Of a stretch of DNA of 16,038 bases, positions 7,786 through 14,740 are shown one piece after another. The DNA comes from PVC group bacterium (GTDB taxonomy: Bacteria; Verrucomicrobiota; Kiritimatiellia; UBA8416; PXDI01). The notes beneath the pieces are model-generated. The model was not told the DNA's origin. It did not search any database and worked only from the letters and a program-made list of their open reading frames with translations. Every line of letters begins with the position of its first letter. The first letter of the stretch is position 1. The stretch is taken from the NCBI GenBank assembly GCA_003565095.1, contig PXDI01000281.1, forward strand, positions 1 to 16,038, written 5' to 3'. The position numbers were made by a program, and so were the translations under genes.

Positions 7786-7825
7786 AGAGGCACAACAAGG
7801 GCGACAAAAAAAGGAGTGACGAAAA

Positions 7826-8047
7826 ATGAAAGCGCAGAATAAACGCAAGAGCGGGCAGACAATGGTCGAGTATATTATCATCGTTGTGATTATTGCCGTG
7901 GCGGCGATTGCCATCTTCGGTGTCTTCGGAGATACAATCCGCAACAAACTTGGCGGTGCCGTCACAGAGATCGGAGGTGATGAAAGTGCAGCCGACGCAG
8001 CCTTATCGACAACTTCTCACGACTTTCTCAAGGATCTCGACCGCTAA
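7826..8047 (+). CDS. Flp-type (type IVb) prepilin
   Basis: A 73-residue protein with the leader MKAQNKRKSG, a predicted cleavage Gly10|Gln11, the motif QTMVEY with Glu15 at +5, and a long hydrophobic helix (about 16-35). A small polar tail ends it. This fits the Flp major pilin of Tad systems well, making it the best candidate for the pilus subunit here. GGAG lies 9 nt before the ATG. The last 62 nt also encode the start of the next gene in another frame, and the strong ribosome-binding site of that gene lies inside this one. No second Flp copy of similar quality is present. Confidence 0.82.
   Translation: MKAQNKRKSGQTMVEYIIIVVIIAVAAIAIFGVFGDTIRNKLGGAVTEIGGDESAADAALSTTSHDFLKDLDR
7973..7981 (+). 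promoter_or_regulatory. Strong internal ribosome-binding site for the first TadE-like gene
   Basis: GGAGGTGAT matches the complement of the usual bacterial 16S rRNA 3' end over all nine bases. It lies inside the Flp-type gene. GGAGG is 8 nt upstream of GTG 7986 but only 2 nt upstream of ATG 7980, so GTG is the better-spaced start of the overlapping gene. Confidence 0.6.
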
Positions 8048-8660
8048 GTATCAGACCTTCAACGGAAACAAAGGCCAGTCAATGATCGAGACCTGCCTTG
8101 TGATGATGTTGACTGGGCTGATATTTGCCGGTCTGTTTCAGATCTCGCAACTGTTTGCGGCACGGGCCATTCTAGGCCATGCCGCAAACCGTTCTGCGCG
8201 TGCCCAGACGGTCGGATTCAACAACTGGATGGTGCGCAAGGCCAACCGGGTTGCGGCAATTCCGAACGCCGGACGGATGATTGTGCCGGATGTGCCACGC
8301 ATTGATACGGGCTGGGCTGATCGTGTTCGTACACAACCACCGGGAACGGTATGGGATGAGGCTATGCAAAGTCAACCGGTCTCACACCAGCTTGATGTAG
8401 AATTGGCCCGCATCCCTGAATACCTGGCCAGTGATAACCCCGCACGGGCGAGATTTGTTCTCGATTACGAAGATTGGGATACTGTGCATGTGAATGTTCC
8501 CGCATCCCTGCCGGGCATTCTGCATATCCGTGCATATCAGAATTATCCGTTGCGTATTCCGCTGCACCGGGCCTACTATGCAGCCGATCATGTCAGATTG
8601 CAGGCGGACTCGTATATAGAAAACCACAGTGCTGAATATATCGATGACATGAGCTTGTAA
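7986..8660 (+). CDS. TadE-like pseudopilin protein
   Basis: With the GTG at 7986 the product has 224 residues: a 30-residue leader, then G30|QSMIET with Glu35 at +5, and a hydrophobic helix (about 36-58). A region follows that fits TadE-like proteins (AARAILGHAANRSARA). The C-terminal part has no motif I recognise. TadE-like proteins are minor pseudopilins of Tad pili, processed by the prepilin peptidase. The start is set by the GGAGGTGAT site inside the preceding gene, giving a 62-nt overlap. ATG 7980 is the alternative. No start codon exists between the end of the Flp gene and the conserved motif, so the overlap is unavoidable unless a rare start such as ATC is used. The next gene begins directly after its TAA. 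Confidence 0.78.
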   Translation: MQPTQPYRQLLTTFSRISTAKYQTFNGNKGQSMIETCLVMMLTGLIFAGLFQISQLFAARAILGHAANRSARAQTVGFNNWMVRKANRVAAIPNAGRMIVPDVPRIDTGWADRVRTQPPGTVWDEAMQSQPVSHQLDVELARIPEYLASDNPARARFVLDYEDWDTVHVNVPASLPGILHIRAYQNYPLRIPLHRAYYAADHVRLQADSYIENHSAEYIDDMSL

Positions 8661-10088
8661 ATGAATACCATCAAAAAAGCCAAACGCCGACAGGGAAGCA
8701 AGGGGCAGGCCATTATATTTATTATTCTGGTCTTAAGCTGCCTTGTCTTTGTTGTGTTCTGGAACTACGATCTGCATCGGATTCTGCACGTCAAGGGAAT
8801 TGCCCAGAATGCCGGTGACGCATCGGCAGTCATGGCCGCCCGCTGGCAAGGGATTTCGCTAAATCTAATGGGGGATCTGAATTTGATGCATGCGCTGGCA
8901 CTCGTCTCAGATAATCAAGCCGCCGCCGAAACGATTACGAATATACAAGCCCGTCTTTCCTATACCGGGCCGATGGTGGCATTTATGGGATCGCAGCAAG
9001 CCGCCAAACAGAACCGCCTGTTTAATCAGGATGACTTTACCGCCTACCTTAAACGGCACGCACAGCGGGTCCGTTTTGATTATCCGCATACAACCGGATC
9101 GGACGGTGAGCCGCTGTTTCCTGAGCCGTATCCGAACGCCTGGGAGGAGTATGCCTCAATGCTCGATGCGCTGGCAAATGACGGAATTGCCGCCGGGCCG
9201 GATAATATGCGGTTGTATTCCGATTACTCCGGTGGACATATTCTGCTTAACAAGGCTTTTTATGACGCAATAGCCGGCAGAAACTGGTGCTGGTTTTACC
9301 ATAACGCCCCGGGCCTGCTGGAGTTGTACCAGAACTTCCACCCTGCATGGTGGCCGCCGCTGCCGCCAATCGAAAACGTTCCATACATCAACAGCGAATT
9401 TTTCGGGTTGGGGATGGTTAAAGTAACCACCAGTCTGGATAATCTTGTAACAACCGAGACCATCAACACCGTGACGGACAGACGCACTTTACAGTATCAA
9501 TTCACGCCGGAAGACCTTACCAACAGTGCCACCTGGTATGCTTATGGCGGTCATTTATGGTCAGAATGGGAGGCTATGAGCATGCAAGGCGACTTCCCCA
9601 TGCCGCTGGCCGGTCCGGTTAAGCAGGAATATGACTATGCCGGTGCAGATGCCGCTATCCGCGTTAGAACCCGCGCCACCCGGCTCACTCCGGGAGCGGG
9701 CAGCAGAGCCATCACAAATACAATTAACTGGACGGCCGCCGCAAAACCATTTGGCTATCTGCCCGGGCCGCAACGCCCCGATGCTTTTGATTTGGTGCTT
9801 CCAGCATTTCATCAGGCCCGATTAATTCCGGTTGATTCTTTATCCGGTGCCGGCAGCGGCGGATATGATCTTGAGTGGCGCGAGCATATCGAAGAGCATC
9901 TCCCCGAATATATGGAACATGGCCCCCTCGGACATGGCTGCCGGTTTTGCCGGATGCTCGAGATATGGGAAAATGTGGATTTCCGGCAGACAGGAGTTAA
10001 CTGGCTGGAGATTAACAGCCAGCAGTGTGTAATCGTCCCGCCGGGCCCGGGCGGCGGCGGGCGTGGAGGCAGAAGGCGGGCACATTAA
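8661..10088 (+). CDS. TadG-like protein with class III-type N-terminus
   Basis: A 475-residue protein with a basic leader, G15|QAIIF and a hydrophobic helix (about 17-35). A segment QNAGDASAVMAARW (49-62) follows, like the N-terminus of TadG/TadE-G proteins. Position +5 after the predicted cut is Phe20, not Glu, as often seen in TadG-like proteins rather than pilins. I see no von Willebrand A domain, which many TadG proteins carry. The large remainder is Trp/Tyr/Pro-rich, with a WWPPLPP stretch. The C-terminus has a CRFC pair (427-430) and a Gly/Arg-rich tail. The ATG abuts the previous stop (TAAATG) with no clear ribosome-binding site, pointing to translational coupling. The function of the large extracytoplasmic part is unknown. 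Confidence 0.7.
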   Translation: MNTIKKAKRRQGSKGQAIIFIILVLSCLVFVVFWNYDLHRILHVKGIAQNAGDASAVMAARWQGISLNLMGDLNLMHALALVSDNQAAAETITNIQARLSYTGPMVAFMGSQQAAKQNRLFNQDDFTAYLKRHAQRVRFDYPHTTGSDGEPLFPEPYPNAWEEYASMLDALANDGIAAGPDNMRLYSDYSGGHILLNKAFYDAIAGRNWCWFYHNAPGLLELYQNFHPAWWPPLPPIENVPYINSEFFGLGMVKVTTSLDNLVTTETINTVTDRRTLQYQFTPEDLTNSATWYAYGGHLWSEWEAMSMQGDFPMPLAGPVKQEYDYAGADAAIRVRTRATRLTPGAGSRAITNTINWTAAAKPFGYLPGPQRPDAFDLVLPAFHQARLIPVDSLSGAGSGGYDLEWREHIEEHLPEYMEHGPLGHGCRFCRMLEIWENVDFRQTGVNWLEINSQQCVIVPPGPGGGGRGGRRRAH

Positions 10089-10089
10089 T

Positions 10090-10764
10090 ATGCAAAACAA
10101 ACCAGCACATAAATATGAACAGAACAACCTGTTAGCCCAAAATTCTGTTGTATCTGGCATGTGGAACAGGCGTTCCGCCTGTTTTCCCAACACGCAAACC
10201 CGAAGCTTGCACCACTTCGGGAGAATCCAGCCGGATTTTGCGCTAATAGAGAAAAACCGGTCAGGCCAGGCAATGATCGAATTTATTGCGGGACTGGTCG
10301 CGATTCTGGTGCTGAGCGCCGGCCTTTTGCAAATAGTATCCCTGACCAGGGCGCAAGCCGACGTGATGACCGAAGCACGTAAACTCGCTGGAGAAAAATC
10401 CCTGCTCGATGTCGCCACGCTTGAACCCGCCCAGTTCATCCGCGCGATGGAAAAAGGACCGGACGACAAAAAGTATACCCGTGATGACACCTTCACCCTT
10501 GCCGATGCAGGCACATTCCGCAGCAGTGTTATTAACCGTACCGTCGAAAACGATGCAGACTGGACCTATATAACCCAGTCCGGTGACGAACATTTTACAC
10601 AAATGCGTAATACGGCCAATCCTTCGCTGGTTTTCGGCATGGTACAGGGCGAAAGCCATGAGACCGTTGATCTGATCTCAGCCGTACAATCATTGATTTA
10701 CCGTGCGCCATCCATCAGAGTCGAAGGCGAAGTGTGGATGACCAGGACCGGGGATATCTATTAA
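10090..10764 (+). CDS. Second TadE-like pseudopilin with an unusually long leader
   Basis: A 224-residue protein in which the processing motif G59|QAMIEF (Glu64 at +5) and a hydrophobic helix (about 65-84) follow a long leader of 59 residues. The remainder is soluble and unrecognised (C-terminus RTGDIY). The ATG at 10090 lies 1 nt after the previous stop. GTG 10063 and ATG 10159 are alternatives, and even the last leaves a leader of 36 residues. The leader region (residues 24-45) is encoded by two back-to-back hairpins that look like a dispersed palindromic element, which may explain its odd length and composition (MWNRRSACFPNTQTRSLHHF). It belongs to the same operon as the four prepilin-like genes before it. 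Confidence 0.72.
   Translation: MQNKPAHKYEQNNLLAQNSVVSGMWNRRSACFPNTQTRSLHHFGRIQPDFALIEKNRSGQAMIEFIAGLVAILVLSAGLLQIVSLTRAQADVMTEARKLAGEKSLLDVATLEPAQFIRAMEKGPDDKKYTRDDTFTLADAGTFRSSVINRTVENDADWTYITQSGDEHFTQMRNTANPSLVFGMVQGESHETVDLISAVQSLIYRAPSIRVEGEVWMTRTGDIY
10161..10221. repeat. Paired hairpins resembling a dispersed palindromic (REP-like) element
   Basis: Two perfect 7-bp stems lie close together: ACAGGCG (10166-10172)/CGCCTGT (10176-10182) with a 3-nt loop, and CCCGAAG (10199-10205)/CTTCGGG (10215-10221) with a 9-nt loop. They fall inside the leader-coding part of a TadE-like gene and keep its frame open. Sequences of the type GGAACAGGCGTTCCGCCTG resemble dispersed genomic palindromes I associate with PVC-type genomes. 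That resemblance is from memory; copy number cannot be judged from this window. Confidence 0.5.
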
Positions 10765-10829
10765 AAGCAGAAAGTAGAAAACAGAAAGTTTACCCCGCAG
10801 CAGGCGGGACAGACTGCAGACCATAGACC
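10765..10829 (+). repeat. Short-repeat intergenic spacer before the unknown exported protein
   Basis: CAGAAAGT occurs at 10768-10775 and 10782-10789. A small stem CCCGC (10794-10798)/GCGGG (10804-10808) follows. AGACCAT is tandemly repeated at 10818-10824 and 10825-10831, the second copy running into the ATG of the next gene. No T-run follows the stem, so it is not a clear terminator, and no convincing ribosome-binding site is seen. This is the largest gap in the plus-strand operon. Confidence 0.45.
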
Positions 10830-11585
10830 ATGAAGATGAGTAAAAGCCATATATCGTTGGGCGGCATTAGCGCCCTGCTGCTAACGCTATTAATTGCACC
10901 GCAGTCATCGACCGGACGGGTTTTTGAGCGCTGGCGCACCACCGGCGGTATCCGGGAAAGGATGGCGCATACCGGAGCAACAGAACTGCTGAGCGGAAAT
11001 ATTGCAATCAATGACGGCAGCGGCACCGTCAATGTTTTCGGGATTGAAGAACCTCTCGCCAAAGCGTGGCGGGGAATCATGCAGGCCAACGGACTGACTC
11101 CATCCACCCCGGCCGGAACTATGGCGTTCTCCAGAACAGTAAACAATAATATGGTTGTTGCGCTTCTGGGGCTGCAACTACCGGACCGTAACCGCACTCT
11201 GCTTTTCACCTTGCAGCAGTCCGCACATGAGGCGGAACGTTCCCGGAACGTACCGCAGACCCATCGCCTCAATAACCTGCCGGTATATCACAACAGTCAG
11301 CCGGAATTTTTTGCCAGTCACGACGAAACCCGCTTTAAACTGGAGATCAGCCGCAGTACCGACGCGGCGGAAATCATCAGACTGAAGATGGATGCGAGCC
11401 TGCGCGGACAAGGTTGGCTGCGCATCTCCCCTGCCCATGAACATAATCTGCCGTCACTGCTGGCCTACGGCCGCGAAAACGAGAGCTGCTGGCTTTTTGT
11501 TGCTCCGGCGGGAACACAGCCCGCGCCAGCGACAACCATCGCCATCATACACAAGCGCTCAGCAGGCAGGATTCCGGTCTTCTAA
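10830..11585 (+). CDS. Unknown exported protein in the prepilin operon
   Basis: A 251-residue protein I do not recognise. Its N-terminus is signal-peptide-like: basic MKMSKSH, then a hydrophobic stretch LGGISALLLTLLIA, then polar PQSSTG. The mature part is mostly soluble, with a single Cys (in ESCWLF) and no repeats or catalytic motif that I can name. The ATG at 10830 is preferred; ATG 10836 is in frame and would remove two residues. Neither has a good ribosome-binding site. The gene sits between the last TadE-like gene and the M50 protease gene, with only 2 nt before the latter. An envelope role alongside the pseudopilins is likely but not shown. Confidence 0.65.
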   Translation: MKMSKSHISLGGISALLLTLLIAPQSSTGRVFERWRTTGGIRERMAHTGATELLSGNIAINDGSGTVNVFGIEEPLAKAWRGIMQANGLTPSTPAGTMAFSRTVNNNMVVALLGLQLPDRNRTLLFTLQQSAHEAERSRNVPQTHRLNNLPVYHNSQPEFFASHDETRFKLEISRSTDAAEIIRLKMDASLRGQGWLRISPAHEHNLPSLLAYGRENESCWLFVAPAGTQPAPATTIAIIHKRSAGRIPVF

Positions 11586-11587
11586 TC

Positions 11588-12451
11588 ATGTTCGCACGCT
11601 CATATAAAATCGCCCGAATATTAGGCATACCCGTCAGAATACACATTTCGCTGATTCTGCTGATGGTAATCACCGCGGTGTATATTGCACAGAATGCCGG
11701 CTGGCGTGCGGTTCCGGTAATTCTCGGGGTACAGGCGGCGCTATTTGTGAGTATCGCCCTGCATGAACTTGGACATTCTTTTGTTGCCCAGCGCTTCGGA
11801 TGCCGCGTGCGCGATATTACATTGATGTTTATGGGCGGAGCCGCGCAAATGGAGCAGATCCCGCAGCGCCCGTGGCAGGAAATCCTCATGGCGGCGGCGG
11901 GACCACTGGTCAGCATCATTCTGGCAGTGCTGTTGTTCTTTGGCGGAGCACATCTCCCTTTGCGCACATTCCATTTCAGCGAAGGCTCAAACTTCAGCCT
12001 TAACTATGTTCAGCTCGTCGGCTTCATAAATGCAACCCTGGCCGGTTTCAACCTGCTGCCCGCCTTCCCCACCGACGGCGGCAGAATACTGCGCGCCGCT
12101 CTTTCAATGCATCTTGGCCGCCGCCGCGCAACTGATATTGCCGCCGGTTTCGGCAAATTCTTTGCTGTACTCCTGGTGCTCTATGGCTTTATTGTTGCAA
12201 AATCAATCTGGCCGGTGTTTATCGCCGCATTTATCTGGATGGTCGGGGAACAGGAACGGCGGATGGAGGCACTGCGCGCCAGATACGGCACGGATAATGA
12301 TGACGACGGGAATGATGTGGTAGTTATTGCCCCGCCACCTTATTTGGACAGCAATGATATGCAGAGACGCCCGCTACATGGACCGGGAAGTCCGCCGTGG
12401 ATGGATAACAACAGAACATGGAAATATGATGAAGACAATACTGGCTATTGA
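11588..12451 (+). CDS. M50-family (site-2-type) membrane metalloprotease
   Basis: A 287-residue polytopic protein with the zinc motif HELGH (59-63: His59, Glu60, His63) in a hydrophobic helix. The second metal-ligand region FNLLPAFPTDGGRILRA (154-170) supplies Asp163. FMGGAAQME (81-89) and the AAAGPLVS segment (102-109) are typical of the SpoIVFB-like branch. Such proteases cut transmembrane segments of regulators or other membrane proteins. No PDZ or CBS domain is present. A hydrophilic C-terminal tail of about 65 residues is acidic and Pro/Asn-rich (GPGSPPW). It begins 2 nt after the previous gene and overlaps the receiver gene by 26 nt. The substrate is unknown; pseudopilin precursors or an envelope-stress regulator are guesses. 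Confidence 0.88.
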   Translation: MFARSYKIARILGIPVRIHISLILLMVITAVYIAQNAGWRAVPVILGVQAALFVSIALHELGHSFVAQRFGCRVRDITLMFMGGAAQMEQIPQRPWQEILMAAAGPLVSIILAVLLFFGGAHLPLRTFHFSEGSNFSLNYVQLVGFINATLAGFNLLPAFPTDGGRILRAALSMHLGRRRATDIAAGFGKFFAVLLVLYGFIVAKSIWPVFIAAFIWMVGEQERRMEALRARYGTDNDDDGNDVVVIAPPPYLDSNDMQRRPLHGPGSPPWMDNNRTWKYDEDNTGY

Positions 12452-12824
12452 TGATGAACCGATGATGCTGCAATGCCTGCAGACCACACTGGAGAAAGAA
12501 GGCTTCCACCTGCTGGTGACCGGCAACCCGGATCAGGGTATTGAAATATTAAAGAAAGAAGCCGTTGACCTCGTGCTGCTGGATGTCAAAATGCCGCAGA
12601 AAAACGGCTTTGAACTCTACGCCGAATTGCGCGAATTCACCGAAGTGCCGGTTCTTTTTGTCACAGCATACCCCAAGGCGCTTACCCCGTCTTCACCGGT
12701 ATTCAAGGAGATCTGGGAGAAAGGCTTTACCGATGGTGTAACCGACATCATCTATAAGCCGTTCTCAATAGATGCCCTGCTTGAAAAAGTTACACTTCTG
12801 ATCGGCCATGCCGATAGTGATTAG
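12426..12824 (+). CDS. Stand-alone response-regulator receiver domain with insertion
   Basis: A 132-residue single-domain receiver. The acidic pair Asp9-Asp10 (AIDDEP), phosphoacceptor Asp53 (LLDVKMP), Thr80 (FVTAY) and Lys111 (YKPFS) are all present, so it should be phosphorylatable. There is no output domain. The distance from the conserved Thr to the Lys is 31 residues, against about 22 in CheY. This indicates an extra loop of about nine residues (around PKALTPSSPVFKEIWEKG) in the face that normally contacts partners. The start is one of two consecutive ATGs (12426 or 12429) inside the end of the M50 gene. No histidine kinase is encoded in the window; the Ser/Thr kinase nearby is not a known partner type for Asp phosphorylation. 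Confidence 0.9.
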   Translation: MMKTILAIDDEPMMLQCLQTTLEKEGFHLLVTGNPDQGIEILKKEAVDLVLLDVKMPQKNGFELYAELREFTEVPVLFVTAYPKALTPSSPVFKEIWEKGFTDGVTDIIYKPFSIDALLEKVTLLIGHADSD

Positions 12825-12832
12825 GCCCTGTT

Positions 12833-13120
12833 ATGCCTGCCAAAAATGATTTACAGCATATGCGCGGAATCAGAAAGATTCTGGTCAAACACTGGATTGA
12901 TCTGGGGCGGATGCGCATTAATTGCCGGGACGGGCATGTTGAACTGCGCGGAACAATCACTCCGCTGTTCGGCTCAAACCCAGACTTCTCCGCCGAACAG
13001 ATCGGTCAGCTTATTGCACACATCAGAAAGCTGCCGGATACCGCCACAATTGATTTCAGCGAACTGAAGTTCAATGGCGGCACCAATGTCACTTCCGTCG
13101 CTGCTGCCGGTAACGGTTAA
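12833..13120 (+). CDS. Small BON-like protein of unknown function
   Basis: A 95-residue protein starting 8 nt after the receiver gene. The segment LVKHWIDLGRMRINCRDGHVELRGTI (about 17-42) resembles the helix-strand-strand core of BON-type domains, in which a D/N-G turn is followed by V-x-L-x-G. The C-terminal half (FSAEQIGQLIAHIRKLPDTATIDF) fits the following helix and strand. There is no signal peptide, so it is probably cytoplasmic. An AGG lies about 10 nt before the ATG. Its last 32 nt overlap the end of pgi on the opposite strand. The BON assignment is by eye and tentative. Position suggests it works with the receiver. Confidence 0.65.
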   Translation: MPAKNDLQHMRGIRKILVKHWIDLGRMRINCRDGHVELRGTITPLFGSNPDFSAEQIGQLIAHIRKLPDTATIDFSELKFNGGTNVTSVAAAGNG

Positions 13121-14723
13121 TCAGTTGCGCAGTTGACGGATCATGCGCGACGGCAATATCTTTTTCCTCACCCGCGGCAAATTCATTCAGAATCCTGCCG
13201 GCCAGCACCTTGCCAAGCTGAACCCCCCACTGGTCAAATGAATAAACGTTCCATACCGCCCCCTGAACAAAAATCTTGTGCTCATATAGCGCCATCAACG
13301 CCCCCAGCACGTACGGGGTCAGCTCTTCAGCCATAATCGTATTGGTAGGCCGGTTCCCGGCAAAAGTCTTGTGCGCAACCAGTTCCGCGGCGGTTCCTTC
13401 GGCTTCCACTTCCTCACGCAGCTTACCGAATGCCAGCGCTTCCGTCTGGGCAAAAAAGTTGGCCATCAACTTGTCGTGATGATCCCCAAGCGCATTCAGA
13501 CTGCGGCTGAAACCGATAAAATCGGCCGGTATCAGCCGGGTGCCCTGATGCATCAACTGAAAAAATGCGTGCTGGCCATTGGTGCCTGGCTCTCCCCATA
13601 TTACCGTACCGGTCTGCCAGGCAGTCCGTCCGCCGTCACGGCCTGTACTCTTTCCGTTGCTTTCCATATCCACCTGCTGCAAATGCGCCGCAAAGCGGTG
13701 CAAATACTGATCGTAAGGTAGAATCGCGTGCGTCTCAGCTCCCATGAAATTGTTGTACCAGACACCCAGTAACGCCAGAATTACCGGCATATTGTTCTGC
13801 AACGGGCTTTCAAGAAAATGCAGATCCATTGCGTGAAACCCGTCAAGCATGCTGTCGAAGTTATCCGGGCCGATAGAAATCATGATCGGCAAACCGATCG
13901 CCGAACACATTGAATAGCGCCCCCCGACCCAATCCCAGAACTCAAACATATTCTCATGATTAATCCCGAAAGCCTGCACCGCTTCAGCGTTGGTCGAAAC
14001 CGCTGCAAAATGGCTGGCCACAGCCGCTTCGTCTTTCAAAGCATCCAACAGCCAACTGCGCGCCGTTTGCGCATTGGTCATGGTCTCCTGTGTCGTAAAT
14101 GTTTTGGAAGCCACAATGAACAATGTTTCCGCCGGATCAAGATCACGGGTTTGTTCATAAAAATGTGTTGCATCAACATTGGAAACAAACCTGACCAGCA
14201 GCTCACGGCTCGAGTACGCCTTCAATGCCTCACACGCCATATACGGCCCAAGATCAGATCCGCCGATTCCGATATTAACCACGTTGCGAATACGTTTCCC
14301 GGTGAATCCGCGCCATGAGCCGTCGCGCACCGCCGCAGCAAATGCACGCATGCGTTCAAGTACCGCATTGACCGCCGGCATCACGTCCTCTCCGTCTACG
14401 ACAACCGGCCGATTGGAACGGTTGCGCAATGCCACATGCAGCACCGGACGGTTTTCGGTTACATTAATCCGCTCCCCGCTGAACATCGCCTGAATCTGTT
14501 CAGTCAGATTAACCGCTGCACCCAGTTCCAGCAGCAAAGCAAAAGTCTCTTCGGTAATGCGGTTCTTGGAATAGTCCAGAAACAGACCGCAGGCTTCCTG
14601 CGAAAACCTGCCGGCACGCTGCGGATCTTTGCCGAATAAATCGCGCATATGAACACTGCGCATAGTTTCACTGTGCCGGACTAATGCCGCCCATTCTTCC
14701 ATCTGATTAATTCTTATTTTCAT
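13089..14723 (-). CDS. pgi: Glucose-6-phosphate isomerase
   Basis: Cytoplasmic enzyme of glycolysis and gluconeogenesis interconverting glucose-6-phosphate and fructose-6-phosphate. The 544-residue product matches the long bacterial/eukaryotic PGI form. Landmarks are VNIGIGGSDLGP (149-160), SKTFTTQET (206-214, phosphate loop), PGI signature 1 DWVGGRYS (264-271), VDMESNGKS with Glu354, GTNGQHAF with His385, TNTIMAE (460-466) and signature 2 ending VYSFDQWGVQLGK with Lys505. Glu354, His385 and Lys505 correspond to the catalytic residues described for E. coli (E355, H386, K514). The ATG at 14723 has AGGGA 7 nt upstream, in the 17-nt gap after the RND gene, so the two are probably cotranscribed. 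The 3' end overlaps the convergent small BON-like gene. Confidence 0.96.
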   Translation of the reverse strand: MKIRINQMEEWAALVRHSETMRSVHMRDLFGKDPQRAGRFSQEACGLFLDYSKNRITEETFALLLELGAAVNLTEQIQAMFSGERINVTENRPVLHVALRNRSNRPVVVDGEDVMPAVNAVLERMRAFAAAVRDGSWRGFTGKRIRNVVNIGIGGSDLGPYMACEALKAYSSRELLVRFVSNVDATHFYEQTRDLDPAETLFIVASKTFTTQETMTNAQTARSWLLDALKDEAAVASHFAAVSTNAEAVQAFGINHENMFEFWDWVGGRYSMCSAIGLPIMISIGPDNFDSMLDGFHAMDLHFLESPLQNNMPVILALLGVWYNNFMGAETHAILPYDQYLHRFAAHLQQVDMESNGKSTGRDGGRTAWQTGTVIWGEPGTNGQHAFFQLMHQGTRLIPADFIGFSRSLNALGDHHDKLMANFFAQTEALAFGKLREEVEAEGTAAELVAHKTFAGNRPTNTIMAEELTPYVLGALMALYEHKIFVQGAVWNVYSFDQWGVQLGKVLAGRILNEFAAGEEKDIAVAHDPSTAQLINRYRQQRRK

Positions 14724-14740
14724 TATTCATCCCTTGTCGC

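Noticed and set aside
7893..7985. Upstream extension of the first TadE-like gene
   Set aside because: The frame is open, but it is the shadow of the Flp hydrophobic segment. The strong ribosome-binding site lies downstream, at 7973-7981.
9840..10514. A 224-residue minus-strand reading frame
   Set aside because: It crosses two well-supported plus-strand genes, has low-complexity Ser/Ala/Arg composition and no family likeness.
12426..12824. Two-component system with the nearby kinase
   Set aside because: The kinase is of the Ser/Thr (Hanks) type with no HisKA or HATPase region, and it lies in the opposite operon. No histidine kinase is in the window.
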